A stretch of DNA of 10,243 nucleotides, taken from the NCBI GenBank assembly GCA_021159125.1, contig JAGGSL010000033.1, forward strand, positions 1 to 10,243. Direction: 5' to 3'. Positions 1 to 6,625 of this stretch are shown one piece after another (position 1 is the first letter of the stretch; each line of letters opens with the position of its first letter). Made by a program: the position numbers and the translations under genes. Under the pieces are notes generated by a model, which was not told the origin of the DNA, ran no database searches, and worked only from the letters and a program-made list of their open reading frames with translations. Source of the stretch: Thermoplasmata archaeon. Its GTDB lineage: Archaea > Thermoplasmatota > E2 > UBA202 > DSCA01.

Positions 1-66
1 GACGGCATATGCGATGACTGCAAGCTATCGATGCTGTTCAACAAAGATATCCCGCCGAATTTTTGA
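1..66 (+). CDS. C-terminal end of an unidentified protein (partial)
   Basis: Frame 1 is open from the window edge to a TGA at 64-66, giving 21 residues that contain a CxxC pair (ICDDCK) and end in PPNF. The open frame, the stop followed by a T-rich tract and the next promoter all fit the 3' end of a plus-strand gene. The CxxC could belong to a metal site, but too little is visible to name a family. Confidence 0.55.
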   Translation, partial: DGICDDCKLSMLFNKDIPPNF

Positions 67-70
67 ACTG

Positions 71-91
71 TTTTCGATTTTTCAATTTTTA
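71..91 (+). terminator. T-rich tract after the first gene
   Basis: Three T-runs (TTTT, ATTTTT, ATTTTTA) begin five bases after the stop codon of the upstream partial gene. Archaeal RNA polymerase commonly terminates at such oligo-T tracts without a hairpin, and I see no strong stem here. The assignment is inferred from composition and position. Confidence 0.45.
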
Positions 92-127
92 TGCATCCGG
101 CGGTGCAGAACTCATGATTTTTTGGGC

Positions 128-140
128 ATAAAATTAATAT
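128..140 (+). promoter_or_regulatory. Putative TATA box of the mptA-kptA operon
   Basis: An A/T-only stretch (ATAAAATTAATAT) lies about 27 bases before the ATG at 162. This is the usual distance from an archaeal TATA box to the transcription start, so the mRNA probably begins at or next to that ATG. The spacing argues against the upstream in-frame ATG at 144, which would fall before the expected transcription start. Confidence 0.5.
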
Positions 141-161
141 GTCATGGCACATTGCCCTAGC

Positions 162-1007
162 ATGGGCTTACCAGACGTGCAGTCATGGAAACCCCGCTCG
201 GGATTCAAACTCACAAGGGTAGGGATAAAAGGTATCAAAAAACAGGTATATATCAAAAGGCCTGACAGGACAGTGCAGCTTATAACCACCATGGACGTCT
301 CTGTTGATTTGCCCGCCTCAAAGAAAGGAAGCGATTTGTCAAGAAACTCGGAAGTCATAGAGGAGGTTGTCGAGCAGTCAATAAGAGAACCGTCTCCGAG
401 CCTTGAGGCACTGTGCAGCGAAATAGCCGAAAAACTGCTTCAGAAGCATGAATATGCGACCCATTCCGAAGTCCATGCATCTGCAGATTACTTCCTTGAC
501 AGATTCACGCCCGGGAAAAGAAAGACAATGGAGCCCTATCGCATAATGTCAGATGTGTTTGCTTCAAAAGGCGGAAAAATAAAGAGGTTTATTGGCGTTG
601 AGGTTATGGGAATGACCGCCTGCCCCTGCGCAATGGAGACAATAAGAGAGGCATACGGAAAGGATCTGAAGATGACACACAATCAGCGCAGCATCGCAAC
701 TCTCGTAATGGAGAGCAGGGGAAGCGTTGATGCAGATGACCTAATAGACATTGCTGAGGCATCCATGAGTTCTCCGACATATGAGATTTTGAAAAGGAGC
801 GATGAGAAAGATGTTGTTGTCCAGGCTCACGAAAATCCGAAATTTGTCGAGGATGTCGTGAGGGATATGCTTGCAAATATTATAAAAAAATACGGCAATC
901 TGCCGGACGATACCGAAATCGCGGCAAAAAGCGAAAGTCTGGAGTCGATACATAAGCATAATGCTTTTGCTGAAAGAAAAACAACTTTAGGGGAGTTAAA
1001 AAAGTGA
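162..1007 (+). CDS. mptA: GTP cyclohydrolase, MptA/FolE2 family
   Basis: Metal-dependent enzyme family that opens the GTP ring in the first step of pterin synthesis. The archaeal member MptA makes 7,8-dihydroneopterin 2',3'-cyclic phosphate for tetrahydromethanopterin or folate-type cofactors. Visible family features are LPDVQ at the N-terminus, RNSEVIEEVV near residue 68 (numbered from the upstream ATG at 144), GMTACPCA near 156-163, THNQRS near 178-183 and a C-terminal HKHNAFAER segment. About 281 residues is close to the usual length. I chose the ATG at 162 because conserved sequence begins there and the TATA box suits a leaderless start; ATG 144 would add six residues and remains possible. 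The stop is four bases before kptA, so the two are probably cotranscribed. The archaeal context favours MptA over bacterial FolE2. Confidence 0.9.
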   Translation: MGLPDVQSWKPRSGFKLTRVGIKGIKKQVYIKRPDRTVQLITTMDVSVDLPASKKGSDLSRNSEVIEEVVEQSIREPSPSLEALCSEIAEKLLQKHEYATHSEVHASADYFLDRFTPGKRKTMEPYRIMSDVFASKGGKIKRFIGVEVMGMTACPCAMETIREAYGKDLKMTHNQRSIATLVMESRGSVDADDLIDIAEASMSSPTYEILKRSDEKDVVVQAHENPKFVEDVVRDMLANIIKKYGNLPDDTEIAAKSESLESIHKHNAFAERKTTLGELKK

Positions 1008-1011
1008 TATA

Positions 1012-1647
1012 ATGTTGGCTGAATGTGCCGAGCACGGCTATTATAGGGGGGACAAATGCCCCGTATGCGGAGAAAAAGGAAAATTTCTGATGAATGATTG
1101 GGAAGTAAAGAAGCTGAGCGGAACGATGGCTGGCATATTGAGGCACTTTCCGGAGCAATTTGATGTGGAAATGGATGACCACGGATGGGTTGAAATAGAT
1201 GCTCTTGTCGATGCCATAAAAAGCAGCCGCCTCAATTTTCACTGGCTGAGGAAGAAACATATAATGGCCATTGTCGAAACAGACGAGAAGGGAAGATACC
1301 AGGCAATGGAAGGCAAAATAAGGGCCACATATGCACACACCATAGACATAGACCTCTCAGACCTGCCACTTTCCGAATCAGAGGAGCTTTTCTATCCTGT
1401 TACTGAAGAAGAGGCGGATATCATTCTTGAGCAGGGCATATTCCCGACGGATAGAACAAAAGTCCACTTAAGTGAAAGCAAGGAAAAGGCAATTGAAGCA
1501 GGAAAAATAAGAACAGAGAATCCTGTAATACTGAGGATAGATGCTGCCCGTGCAATCCAGGACGGAGTGGATATAAGGAAGGCGGGGAAGGATGTCTGCA
1601 TTTCGGATGAGATAGACGCAAAGTACATATCCCGGGTAGAGGAATAA
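1012..1647 (+). CDS. kptA: RNA 2'-phosphotransferase (Tpt1/KptA) with N-terminal zinc ribbon
   Basis: The Tpt1/KptA family removes an internal RNA 2'-phosphate using NAD+, giving ADP-ribose 1'',2''-cyclic phosphate; some archaeal members also ADP-ribosylate nucleic acid ends. Residues 5-19 form a C-x2-H-x7-C-x2-C ribbon. The KptA fold follows, with all four expected catalytic residues: R44-H45 in ILRHFP, R104 in KIRATYAH and R148 in DRTKVHLS. The late block VCISDEIDAKYI also fits. The position usually reading Y-H-G-T is F-Y-P-V-T here (128-131), which alters the NAD-side motif. The gene is 211 residues and begins four bases after mptA stops. A tRNA gene follows, but it has no intron, so no splicing role is implied locally. 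Confidence 0.9.
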   Translation: MLAECAEHGYYRGDKCPVCGEKGKFLMNDWEVKKLSGTMAGILRHFPEQFDVEMDDHGWVEIDALVDAIKSSRLNFHWLRKKHIMAIVETDEKGRYQAMEGKIRATYAHTIDIDLSDLPLSESEELFYPVTEEEADIILEQGIFPTDRTKVHLSESKEKAIEAGKIRTENPVILRIDAARAIQDGVDIRKAGKDVCISDEIDAKYISRVEE

Positions 1648-1654
1648 CACTAAA

Positions 1655-1664
1655 TTTTTATATG
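1655..1664 (+). promoter_or_regulatory. TATA box of tRNA-Lys
   Basis: TTTTTATATG is centred about 28 bases before the first base of the mature tRNA and lies just after the kptA stop codon. This matches the archaeal TATA-to-start distance and implies that the tRNA has its own promoter. Confidence 0.6.
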
Positions 1665-1687
1665 TATTCGGATATGCATTGCTGTCG

Positions 1688-1761
1688 GGGCTCGTGGCTC
1701 AGCTAGGTAGAGCAGCAGGCTCTTAACCTGTCGGTCAGGGGTTCGAATCCCCTCGAGCCCG
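1688..1761 (+). tRNA. tRNA-Lys, anticodon CTT
   Basis: A full cloverleaf folds by eye. The acceptor stem is GGGCTCG paired with CGAGCCC (1754-1760), with discriminator G1761. The D stem is GCTC/GAGC. The anticodon stem is GCAGG/CCTGT with one G-T pair, and its loop CTCTTAA (1720-1726) places anticodon CTT at 1722-1724, reading the Lys codon AAG. The T stem is AGGGG/CCCCT around the loop TTCGAAT. There is no intron and no encoded CCA, so CCA must be added after transcription, as is common in archaea. Confidence 0.97.
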
Positions 1762-1764
1762 CTC

Positions 1765-1779
1765 TATTTTTATTTAATT
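1765..1779 (+). terminator. T-rich terminator after tRNA-Lys
   Basis: TATTTTTATTTAATT starts four bases after the tRNA discriminator base. An oligo-T tract is the expected archaeal terminator. It lies back to back with an oligo-T tract for the convergent gene on the other strand. Confidence 0.5.
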
Positions 1780-1782
1780 GAT

Positions 1783-1789
1783 AAAAAAA
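1783..1789 (-). terminator. Oligo-T terminator of the radical SAM gene
   Basis: Seven A residues on the plus strand read as T7 on the minus strand, 17 bases past the stop of the radical SAM gene. There is no clear hairpin. The position between convergent transcripts supports a terminator role. Confidence 0.45.
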
Positions 1790-1806
1790 CGGGGCTGAAA
1801 GTTTCC

Positions 1807-3459
1807 TCAGATGTTGTAGGCGTCTCTGTAGATTGGCGACTTCACTATCTCATCCTTCCTTTCTCTGAAAGACATAACCCTCTCTTTCTTTTCTAAGGAA
1901 TCCTTCCTCAACTTCTCTGCAATTTCTCCCTCGAGTTTGTGCTGCTTCAGGAATCGGTCACGGTGTATGGACGGGAAAACGTTGTATGTGCAGAACGGTA
2001 TCACCCTTGAGCCTGCAGAATAATGTATGCTGCATCTCTGCACGCGTTTAACATCATAGTTGTAGTAATCCTGAAAATGCATCATTCCGAAGAATATGAA
2101 GTTATGGTGGAAAGTCCTGAGGTGGGAATAATCGCCCTTCTCTATCACTCCTTCCAGCATCTCAGATATTTTTTGTCCGTTCGGAAGTTCATCCTGAAGT
2201 ATGTAATCCAGCAATTTCTTTGAGAACGCCTTTCTGAAGTTTCCATATTCTATTGCTCCAGGTATAAGTTTGGCACCGAAAATGGCTTTCTTGATGATGC
2301 TGTGGTCAAGGTCCCATATGTCTTTCATGAATCTGTCAACTTCCACAAATTCTGTTATCGGAATGAGTTTGTTATTTTCTCTGTCAATATAGGCATAGGT
2401 TGCTATCCCGCATTTTTCGTTGTTGTAGAAATGTATGTGCGGCTCTTTCCCTATCACGTCAGCGAGCGACGCCACCGTTGGCACAGGGTACCATACCTCC
2501 ATCCCGAAATTGAATTTCTTCTTCAGCTCATCCACAATGTCCGACTGCACCACTCTAAGCTTGTCTCTGTCACCTTTTTTTGTCAGCCCGACCAGAGATA
2601 TCGGCTGGAAGTTGACGCCTTTTATGCCCTTATCAAGGTTGTGTATCGCAAATCTGACAATATCCGGCATTTCCTTCAGATTTATCTGGCTCACTGTCGG
2701 GACAAGCACAATGCTTTTTATTCCTCCATCCGTATATGCCTGCAAAGCAAACGGCATTTCGTAGTGGTTCTTGGGATTGCTTTTCGGGTCAGGACTTATG
2801 CCGTCAAAGGATGTATAAATTGTCTTCAGGCCGGCGTCTCTCCATCTTGAAACTCTCTCTGCCGCCTTTTCCGGGTTTTCAAAATATTCAATACCAAGAG
2901 AGACAGAGTTCGTGTTCAACTGCACGTGAGGAGAGCCGAGTTCAACCAGCGCCTTTATTATTTTATCAAGGTCGTTTCTCATGGCAGGTTCCCCGCCCGT
3001 GATCTGGATCGGAGGCACATACCCATTAAATTTTTCTGCAACCTTCACCCCTTCAACAATATCGCCAAGTTCCGGCTCGTAGATAAAGCCTGCTTTCTCC
3101 TCATAAAAAAAGCAGTACCAGCATCTCAAATCGCATCTGTTTGTTACCACCACATTCAGCAGGGCAGTGGTATTTTTGTGTTCGTCGCATAGTCCGCAGG
3201 TAACAAGGTCTTTTACATGCTTTATATTCGTATTTATCTTTGCGACTTTGTCAACCGGCTTGTATCTCTCTATCTTTTCCCAGTATTCGGCACTCCCTAT
3301 GCGCTCCATGGAGCCATTTTCCTTGAGAAGATAAACAGCTCCGTCTTTCTCCACGTAGGCAGCTTTTATGGTTTCGGGAACGGATTTCTCGTCAACACTT
3401 TTTGTTATTTCCAGTACAGTAAAACCTTTCCCCTCTGCATACTCCTCTATTGAGTCCAT
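1807..3459 (-). CDS. Radical SAM protein of the tetraether synthase-like (MJ0619/Tes-related) group
   Basis: A 550-residue radical SAM enzyme. C109-x3-C113-x2-C116 (CDLRCWYC) binds the SAM [4Fe-4S] cluster, and GGEP at 155-158 is the SAM-binding motif. CGLC at 88-91, C350, C476 (CSIHY) and C490 (IPFCTYN) look like ligands for an auxiliary cluster. This architecture resembles the MJ0619/Tes group, whose archetype joins archaeal lipid chains into tetraethers. The CWYCFFY variant differs from the form I associate with true Tes, so the reaction is unresolved: a lipid role is inference. Residues 18-65 keep the spacing of the family's N-terminal metal domain (TKS...VP...EKDGAVYL) but contain no cysteine. 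The ATG lies about 27 bases from a minus-strand TATA box, so the mRNA may be leaderless. Divergent from the secreted repeat protein. Confidence 0.8.
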   Translation of the reverse strand: MDSIEEYAEGKGFTVLEITKSVDEKSVPETIKAAYVEKDGAVYLLKENGSMERIGSAEYWEKIERYKPVDKVAKINTNIKHVKDLVTCGLCDEHKNTTALLNVVVTNRCDLRCWYCFFYEEKAGFIYEPELGDIVEGVKVAEKFNGYVPPIQITGGEPAMRNDLDKIIKALVELGSPHVQLNTNSVSLGIEYFENPEKAAERVSRWRDAGLKTIYTSFDGISPDPKSNPKNHYEMPFALQAYTDGGIKSIVLVPTVSQINLKEMPDIVRFAIHNLDKGIKGVNFQPISLVGLTKKGDRDKLRVVQSDIVDELKKKFNFGMEVWYPVPTVASLADVIGKEPHIHFYNNEKCGIATYAYIDRENNKLIPITEFVEVDRFMKDIWDLDHSIIKKAIFGAKLIPGAIEYGNFRKAFSKKLLDYILQDELPNGQKISEMLEGVIEKGDYSHLRTFHHNFIFFGMMHFQDYYNYDVKRVQRCSIHYSAGSRVIPFCTYNVFPSIHRDRFLKQHKLEGEIAEKLRKDSLEKKERVMSFRERKDEIVKSPIYRDAYNI

Positions 3460-3480
3460 AATACCCTGCCAACTGTGGAG

Positions 3481-3491
3481 AATATTTAAAT
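3481..3491 (-). promoter_or_regulatory. TATA box of the radical SAM gene
   Basis: The minus strand reads AGATTTAAATATT across this point, centred about 27 bases before the ATG at 3459. The predicted transcription start is therefore at or beside the start codon. A weak purine run (AGGG) precedes the ATG, but it would lie mostly outside such a transcript. Confidence 0.5.
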
Positions 3492-3525
3492 CTTATCATA
3501 AAGCGGCCATGCAAAACAAAAACCT

Positions 3526-3533
3526 ACTTATAC
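3526..3533 (+). promoter_or_regulatory. TATA box of the secreted repeat protein gene
   Basis: ACTTATAC, preceded by an A-rich AAAACCT that could act as a BRE, is centred about 26 bases before the ATG at 3556. This places the transcription start at the initiation codon. It lies in the 96-base divergent region shared with the radical SAM gene. Confidence 0.5.
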
Positions 3534-3555
3534 TTAGCTTATATTTTGAAAACAT

Positions 3556-5244
3556 ATGAAGGGGACTTGTATTCTGGTAGCAGTGCTTTTTATTGTGTCC
3601 ACTTTTGGCACATCTGCTTATCCAGGGGTATCGGAAGTCCCCGAAAAGGAGAAAATTGCAGAGAATATGCCTTCATTGGAGAACATATCTCTTTTCATAA
3701 ATTCCATTCCGTATGCAGTAGGCAACATAAATTTTGGCATGGAAAAGAATATCACCATAGAACTTGCCCTCAAGACAGGGAATATAAATATGCTACTCGA
3801 AAAAAATCAGTCATGGCTTGAAAATGCAGTTATGGACTTCTACACCATAAACAATATCAATGTAAGCAGCAATGAAATGAAAAAATTTTTCAATAAAACA
3901 AATGCTCTTCCGGATGGTCTGAAAAAGGCAATTGCCCTTCTCATATATTCGCTGAATGATGCAATATTGGCATCCCGTGATGCAACAAAAAATCTGTCAT
4001 CAGATGAGATAAACTTTTTGAGAGAAAATAATGAAACGCAATCTGACCTTCTTTCACTGCTCAAAAGCGCTATCATGGAAAGGATGGTAATATTTCCAGA
4101 CGCAGAGCTTTTCTCGAGCAATGCCGATAAGCTTTCTATCATAACACAAAAAATAGAAATGCAGAAGATGACAAAGGCAAGCTTTTCTTTATTTCAGTCA
4201 GTCAGATATGCCCTCCCTGAAATAGAAAAATATTCCCGCCTTTACAACGGAACAGTATTGGAAGACCCCGCAGGGATGATAATTGTCGGAGGAAGCGGGA
4301 AGGATGCGTATGAGGGAAATTACTCCCTGATACTTGACCTTGGGGGAGATGACTCATATGAAATCAAAAGCGATTCAAGCAGGGCCACGCTCATACTTGA
4401 CACATCCGGAAATGACACATACCACGGAAGCATAGCAAATTCATTTCTCGGGATAAACATGTTATTCGACATTTCTGGCAATGACTTTTACAACTCCGGC
4501 GATTATTCGCAGTCATATTCATGCGCAGGCATCTCCTTCCTCCTTGACCTCAACGGAAACGATTCGTATCGCGGCGGCAATCACTCCCAGGGAAGCACAA
4601 ACGCAGGAGGCATAGCCATACTGGCAGACATCTCGGGAGATGACTCATATACTGCAAAAAACTATTCTCAGGGATTTTCAAACGGGAACAGCATGTCAAT
4701 ACTTATGGACATATCAGGAAATGACATCTATAATGCTTCCGGGCATGTGCAGGGAAGCGCAAACGCAGGAGGCATAGCACTTCTGTTCGATTTCCTAGGA
4801 AATGATACATATATATCAACAAAAAATTCCCAGGGGGAAGGGGAAGGATGGGCGAACGGGATGAAAAAGCTGAGTACGGGCATTCTTGCCGATTTTTCGG
4901 GAAATGATGTGTACAGAGCGGATGAATTCTCGCAGGGTTTCGGGCAGATTGCAGGGGTGGGCATTCTTGCCGATTTTTCGGGAAATGACAACTATTTTTC
5001 AATAAACTCCTCACAGGCATGCAGTAAATTCTTCGGGATAGCATTTCTTTTAGATATTATTGGCAACAATTCCTATGAGAGCAAAAGTTTCTCTAAAGGG
5101 TATGAGTACTATGGCGGAATGTCTGTTATGGCAGATGGAGCCGGCTCACCTCTGAATGAGAAGTTATGGGAGATTTTGCAGTACATATCCAAAAATAAAG
5201 TTGCTCCGATATCCACATTTCTCGGGATAATCGAAGGAGACTGA
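3556..5244 (+). CDS. Secreted protein with eleven GNDxY tandem repeats
   Basis: A 562-residue protein of no named family that I recognise. Residues 1-21 form a signal peptide (K2, hydrophobic 5-19, likely cut after TSA), with no further membrane segment or C-terminal anchor, so it is probably released or held non-covalently. Residues 24-235 are helical in character and rich in N-x-S/T. Residues 241-527 are tandem units of the form hhxD-hxGNDxY-x5-SQG-x4-GGIA. The tyrosines fall at 252, 268, 289, 312, 338, 365, 392, 419, 453, 480 and 507, so the core period is 27 residues. The Gly-Asn-Asp pattern recalls calcium-binding RTX rolls but is not the nonapeptide; a beta-solenoid is a guess. There are 17 N-x-S/T sequons, which fits an N-glycosylated surface protein. 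The 3' end lies 14 bases from convergent purB. Confidence 0.8.
   Translation: MKGTCILVAVLFIVSTFGTSAYPGVSEVPEKEKIAENMPSLENISLFINSIPYAVGNINFGMEKNITIELALKTGNINMLLEKNQSWLENAVMDFYTINNINVSSNEMKKFFNKTNALPDGLKKAIALLIYSLNDAILASRDATKNLSSDEINFLRENNETQSDLLSLLKSAIMERMVIFPDAELFSSNADKLSIITQKIEMQKMTKASFSLFQSVRYALPEIEKYSRLYNGTVLEDPAGMIIVGGSGKDAYEGNYSLILDLGGDDSYEIKSDSSRATLILDTSGNDTYHGSIANSFLGINMLFDISGNDFYNSGDYSQSYSCAGISFLLDLNGNDSYRGGNHSQGSTNAGGIAILADISGDDSYTAKNYSQGFSNGNSMSILMDISGNDIYNASGHVQGSANAGGIALLFDFLGNDTYISTKNSQGEGEGWANGMKKLSTGILADFSGNDVYRADEFSQGFGQIAGVGILADFSGNDNYFSINSSQACSKFFGIAFLLDIIGNNSYESKSFSKGYEYYGGMSVMADGAGSPLNEKLWEILQYISKNKVAPISTFLGIIEGD
4276..5136 (+). repeat. Coding tandem repeats, 81-base period
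   Basis: The DNA under the GNDxY array repeats with a core period of 81 bases. Thirty bases are identical between 4878-4907 and 4959-4988 (offset 81, one unit). A near-identical stretch around AACGCAGGAGGCATAGC recurs at offset 162 (from 4588 and from 4750, two units). Other units match only at protein level, so the array mixes old and recent duplications. The unit with Y419 carries a seven-residue insertion. Confidence 0.8.
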
Positions 5245-5258
5245 AGAACCAAATAGAA

Positions 5259-6596
5259 TCATGATAGGCGTTTTATTGTCATGTCCACTATTTTCACTGC
5301 ACTTCCGATATATTTTTCTGCGTCAAGAGCATTTGATATCTCCTCAGGAGTCAGCAATTCTCTTATTTTTTTATCCCCCATTAGAATTTCTCTCAAATGC
5401 TTTTTCTGCTCTATTGCTTTTATGGAGCACACTCTCATTAACTCATGCGCCTCCTGCCGCCCCATGCCTTTTTCTACGAGTAAAATCATTATGGATTCGG
5501 CCATGGGCAGGCCCATGCTCCGCTCTATGTTTTCCTTCATTTTTTGGGGATAGACATCCAGGCCCGAGAAAACTTTTGTCATCTGCGATATAACCCAGTC
5601 GGTGAGTATGATGGAGTGGGGAATTATAAATCTTTCAGAGGAAGAATTGCATAAATCTCTTTCATGCCACTGGATTGCATTTTCCCATGCAGGAAGAAGA
5701 TTCGCTCTTATGACTCTTGAAAGACCGCATATCTGCTCGCATATTATGGGATTTCTTTTATGGGGCATTGTTGACGACCCAACCTGTTTTTTTGCAAACG
5801 GTTCTGCCACCTCCCCTATTTCGCTTCTCTGGAGATTTCTTATTTCAGTTGCAAACTTTTCCATTGAGGCGGCAATATTCGCAAGTACCGATATGAGGGC
5901 TATGTATCTGTCTCTCCCCACAATCTGGGTCGAGGGCAATTCCGCTTTCAGTCCCAGCTCCTCCATTACAGCATTTTGTATCTCAAAGAAGTGTTCCCCG
6001 AGTGCAGCCCCTGTGCCAACCGCTCCTGACATTTTCCCCACAGCCACTTCCTCCCTGCATTGCTTTATCCTGTGTATGTGGCGGTCTGTTTCAGATGCAA
6101 AAACTGCCATCTTCATGCCAAATGTTATCGGCAATGCATCCTGTCCGTGAGTTCTGCCGAGCATTACGGTATCGCGATATTTTACGGCCAAGCCCAGCAG
6201 GGAGTTTTTCAACTCTACAAGACCTTTTTCAATAATATCGATTGCCTCGGTAATTTGAAGGGCATTTGCAGAATCCACTATGTCATAGGATGTTGCCCCA
6301 AGATGAATGTATTTCCCCGCATCTCCGCACACCTCTGTTAATGCTTTAACCATTGCCATTACATCATGGTGAATCTCGCTCTCTATCTCTTTAACTCTTT
6401 CAATTTTGACATAATTAAGATTGGCTTTTTTGGTTATCTCATCAGCTGCTTTCTCGGGGATATTTCCGAATTTTGCATGTGCTCTTGCAAGAGCTGCCTC
6501 CACTTTAAGCTGGTACAGAAGGCGGTTATCCTCGCTGAAAATTTTTTTGACTTCATCTCTTCCGTACCTGAAATCGAGAGGGCATACGTTTTTCAT
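5259..6596 (-). CDS. purB: Adenylosuccinate lyase
   Basis: Acts twice in purine synthesis, splitting fumarate from SAICAR and from adenylosuccinate. The 445-residue length is typical, and the fumarase/aspartase superfamily motifs occur in order: HHDVMA at 76-81, LGATSYDIVDSA near 99-110, RTHGQ at 148-152 with the likely catalytic acid H150, and the signature loop GSSTMPHKRNP at 273-283 with the catalytic serine. No motif is missing. The ATG at 6596 is about 24-27 bases from a TATA box that overlaps the upstream gene's stop codon, so purB probably has its own leaderless transcript although endonuclease V precedes it by only 20 bases. The 3' end faces the secreted repeat gene across 14 bases, so the two transcripts probably overlap. 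Confidence 0.96.
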   Translation of the reverse strand: MKNVCPLDFRYGRDEVKKIFSEDNRLLYQLKVEAALARAHAKFGNIPEKAADEITKKANLNYVKIERVKEIESEIHHDVMAMVKALTEVCGDAGKYIHLGATSYDIVDSANALQITEAIDIIEKGLVELKNSLLGLAVKYRDTVMLGRTHGQDALPITFGMKMAVFASETDRHIHRIKQCREEVAVGKMSGAVGTGAALGEHFFEIQNAVMEELGLKAELPSTQIVGRDRYIALISVLANIAASMEKFATEIRNLQRSEIGEVAEPFAKKQVGSSTMPHKRNPIICEQICGLSRVIRANLLPAWENAIQWHERDLCNSSSERFIIPHSIILTDWVISQMTKVFSGLDVYPQKMKENIERSMGLPMAESIMILLVEKGMGRQEAHELMRVCSIKAIEQKKHLREILMGDKKIRELLTPEEISNALDAEKYIGSAVKIVDMTIKRLS

Positions 6597-6615
6597 GCAA
6601 TGATATCTAACACGC

Positions 6616-6625
6616 CTTATAAATT
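6616..6625 (-). promoter_or_regulatory. TATA box of purB, overlapping the endonuclease V stop codon
   Basis: The minus strand reads AATTTATAAG here. The box shares bases with the TAA stop (6617-6619) of the preceding gene and is centred about 24-27 bases before the purB ATG, implying an independent leaderless start. Confidence 0.5.

Noticed and set aside
880..1338. Minus-strand open frame spanning the mptA-kptA junction
   Set aside because: It covers the 3' end of one and the 5' end of another well-supported gene on the opposite strand, and its product shows no family features.
2302..2850. Open frame of 182 codons on the plus strand inside the radical SAM gene
   Set aside because: Antisense shadow of the radical SAM coding region, with no promoter, no ribosome binding site and an unlikely His- and Arg-rich product.
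4276..5136. CRISPR-like array, because of regularly spaced repeated DNA
   Set aside because: The repeats are in frame with an 81-base period, vary between units and encode a regular protein motif; there are no unique spacers between constant repeats and no cas genes.
4276..5136. RTX calcium-binding toxin repeats
   Set aside because: The turns resemble GGxGxD, but the period is 27 and not 9 residues, and there is no type I secretion signal or export gene; an N-terminal signal peptide is used instead.
5602..6150. Open frame of 182 codons on the plus strand inside purB
   Set aside because: Antisense to a fully conserved adenylosuccinate lyase; its length follows from codon bias of the real gene.
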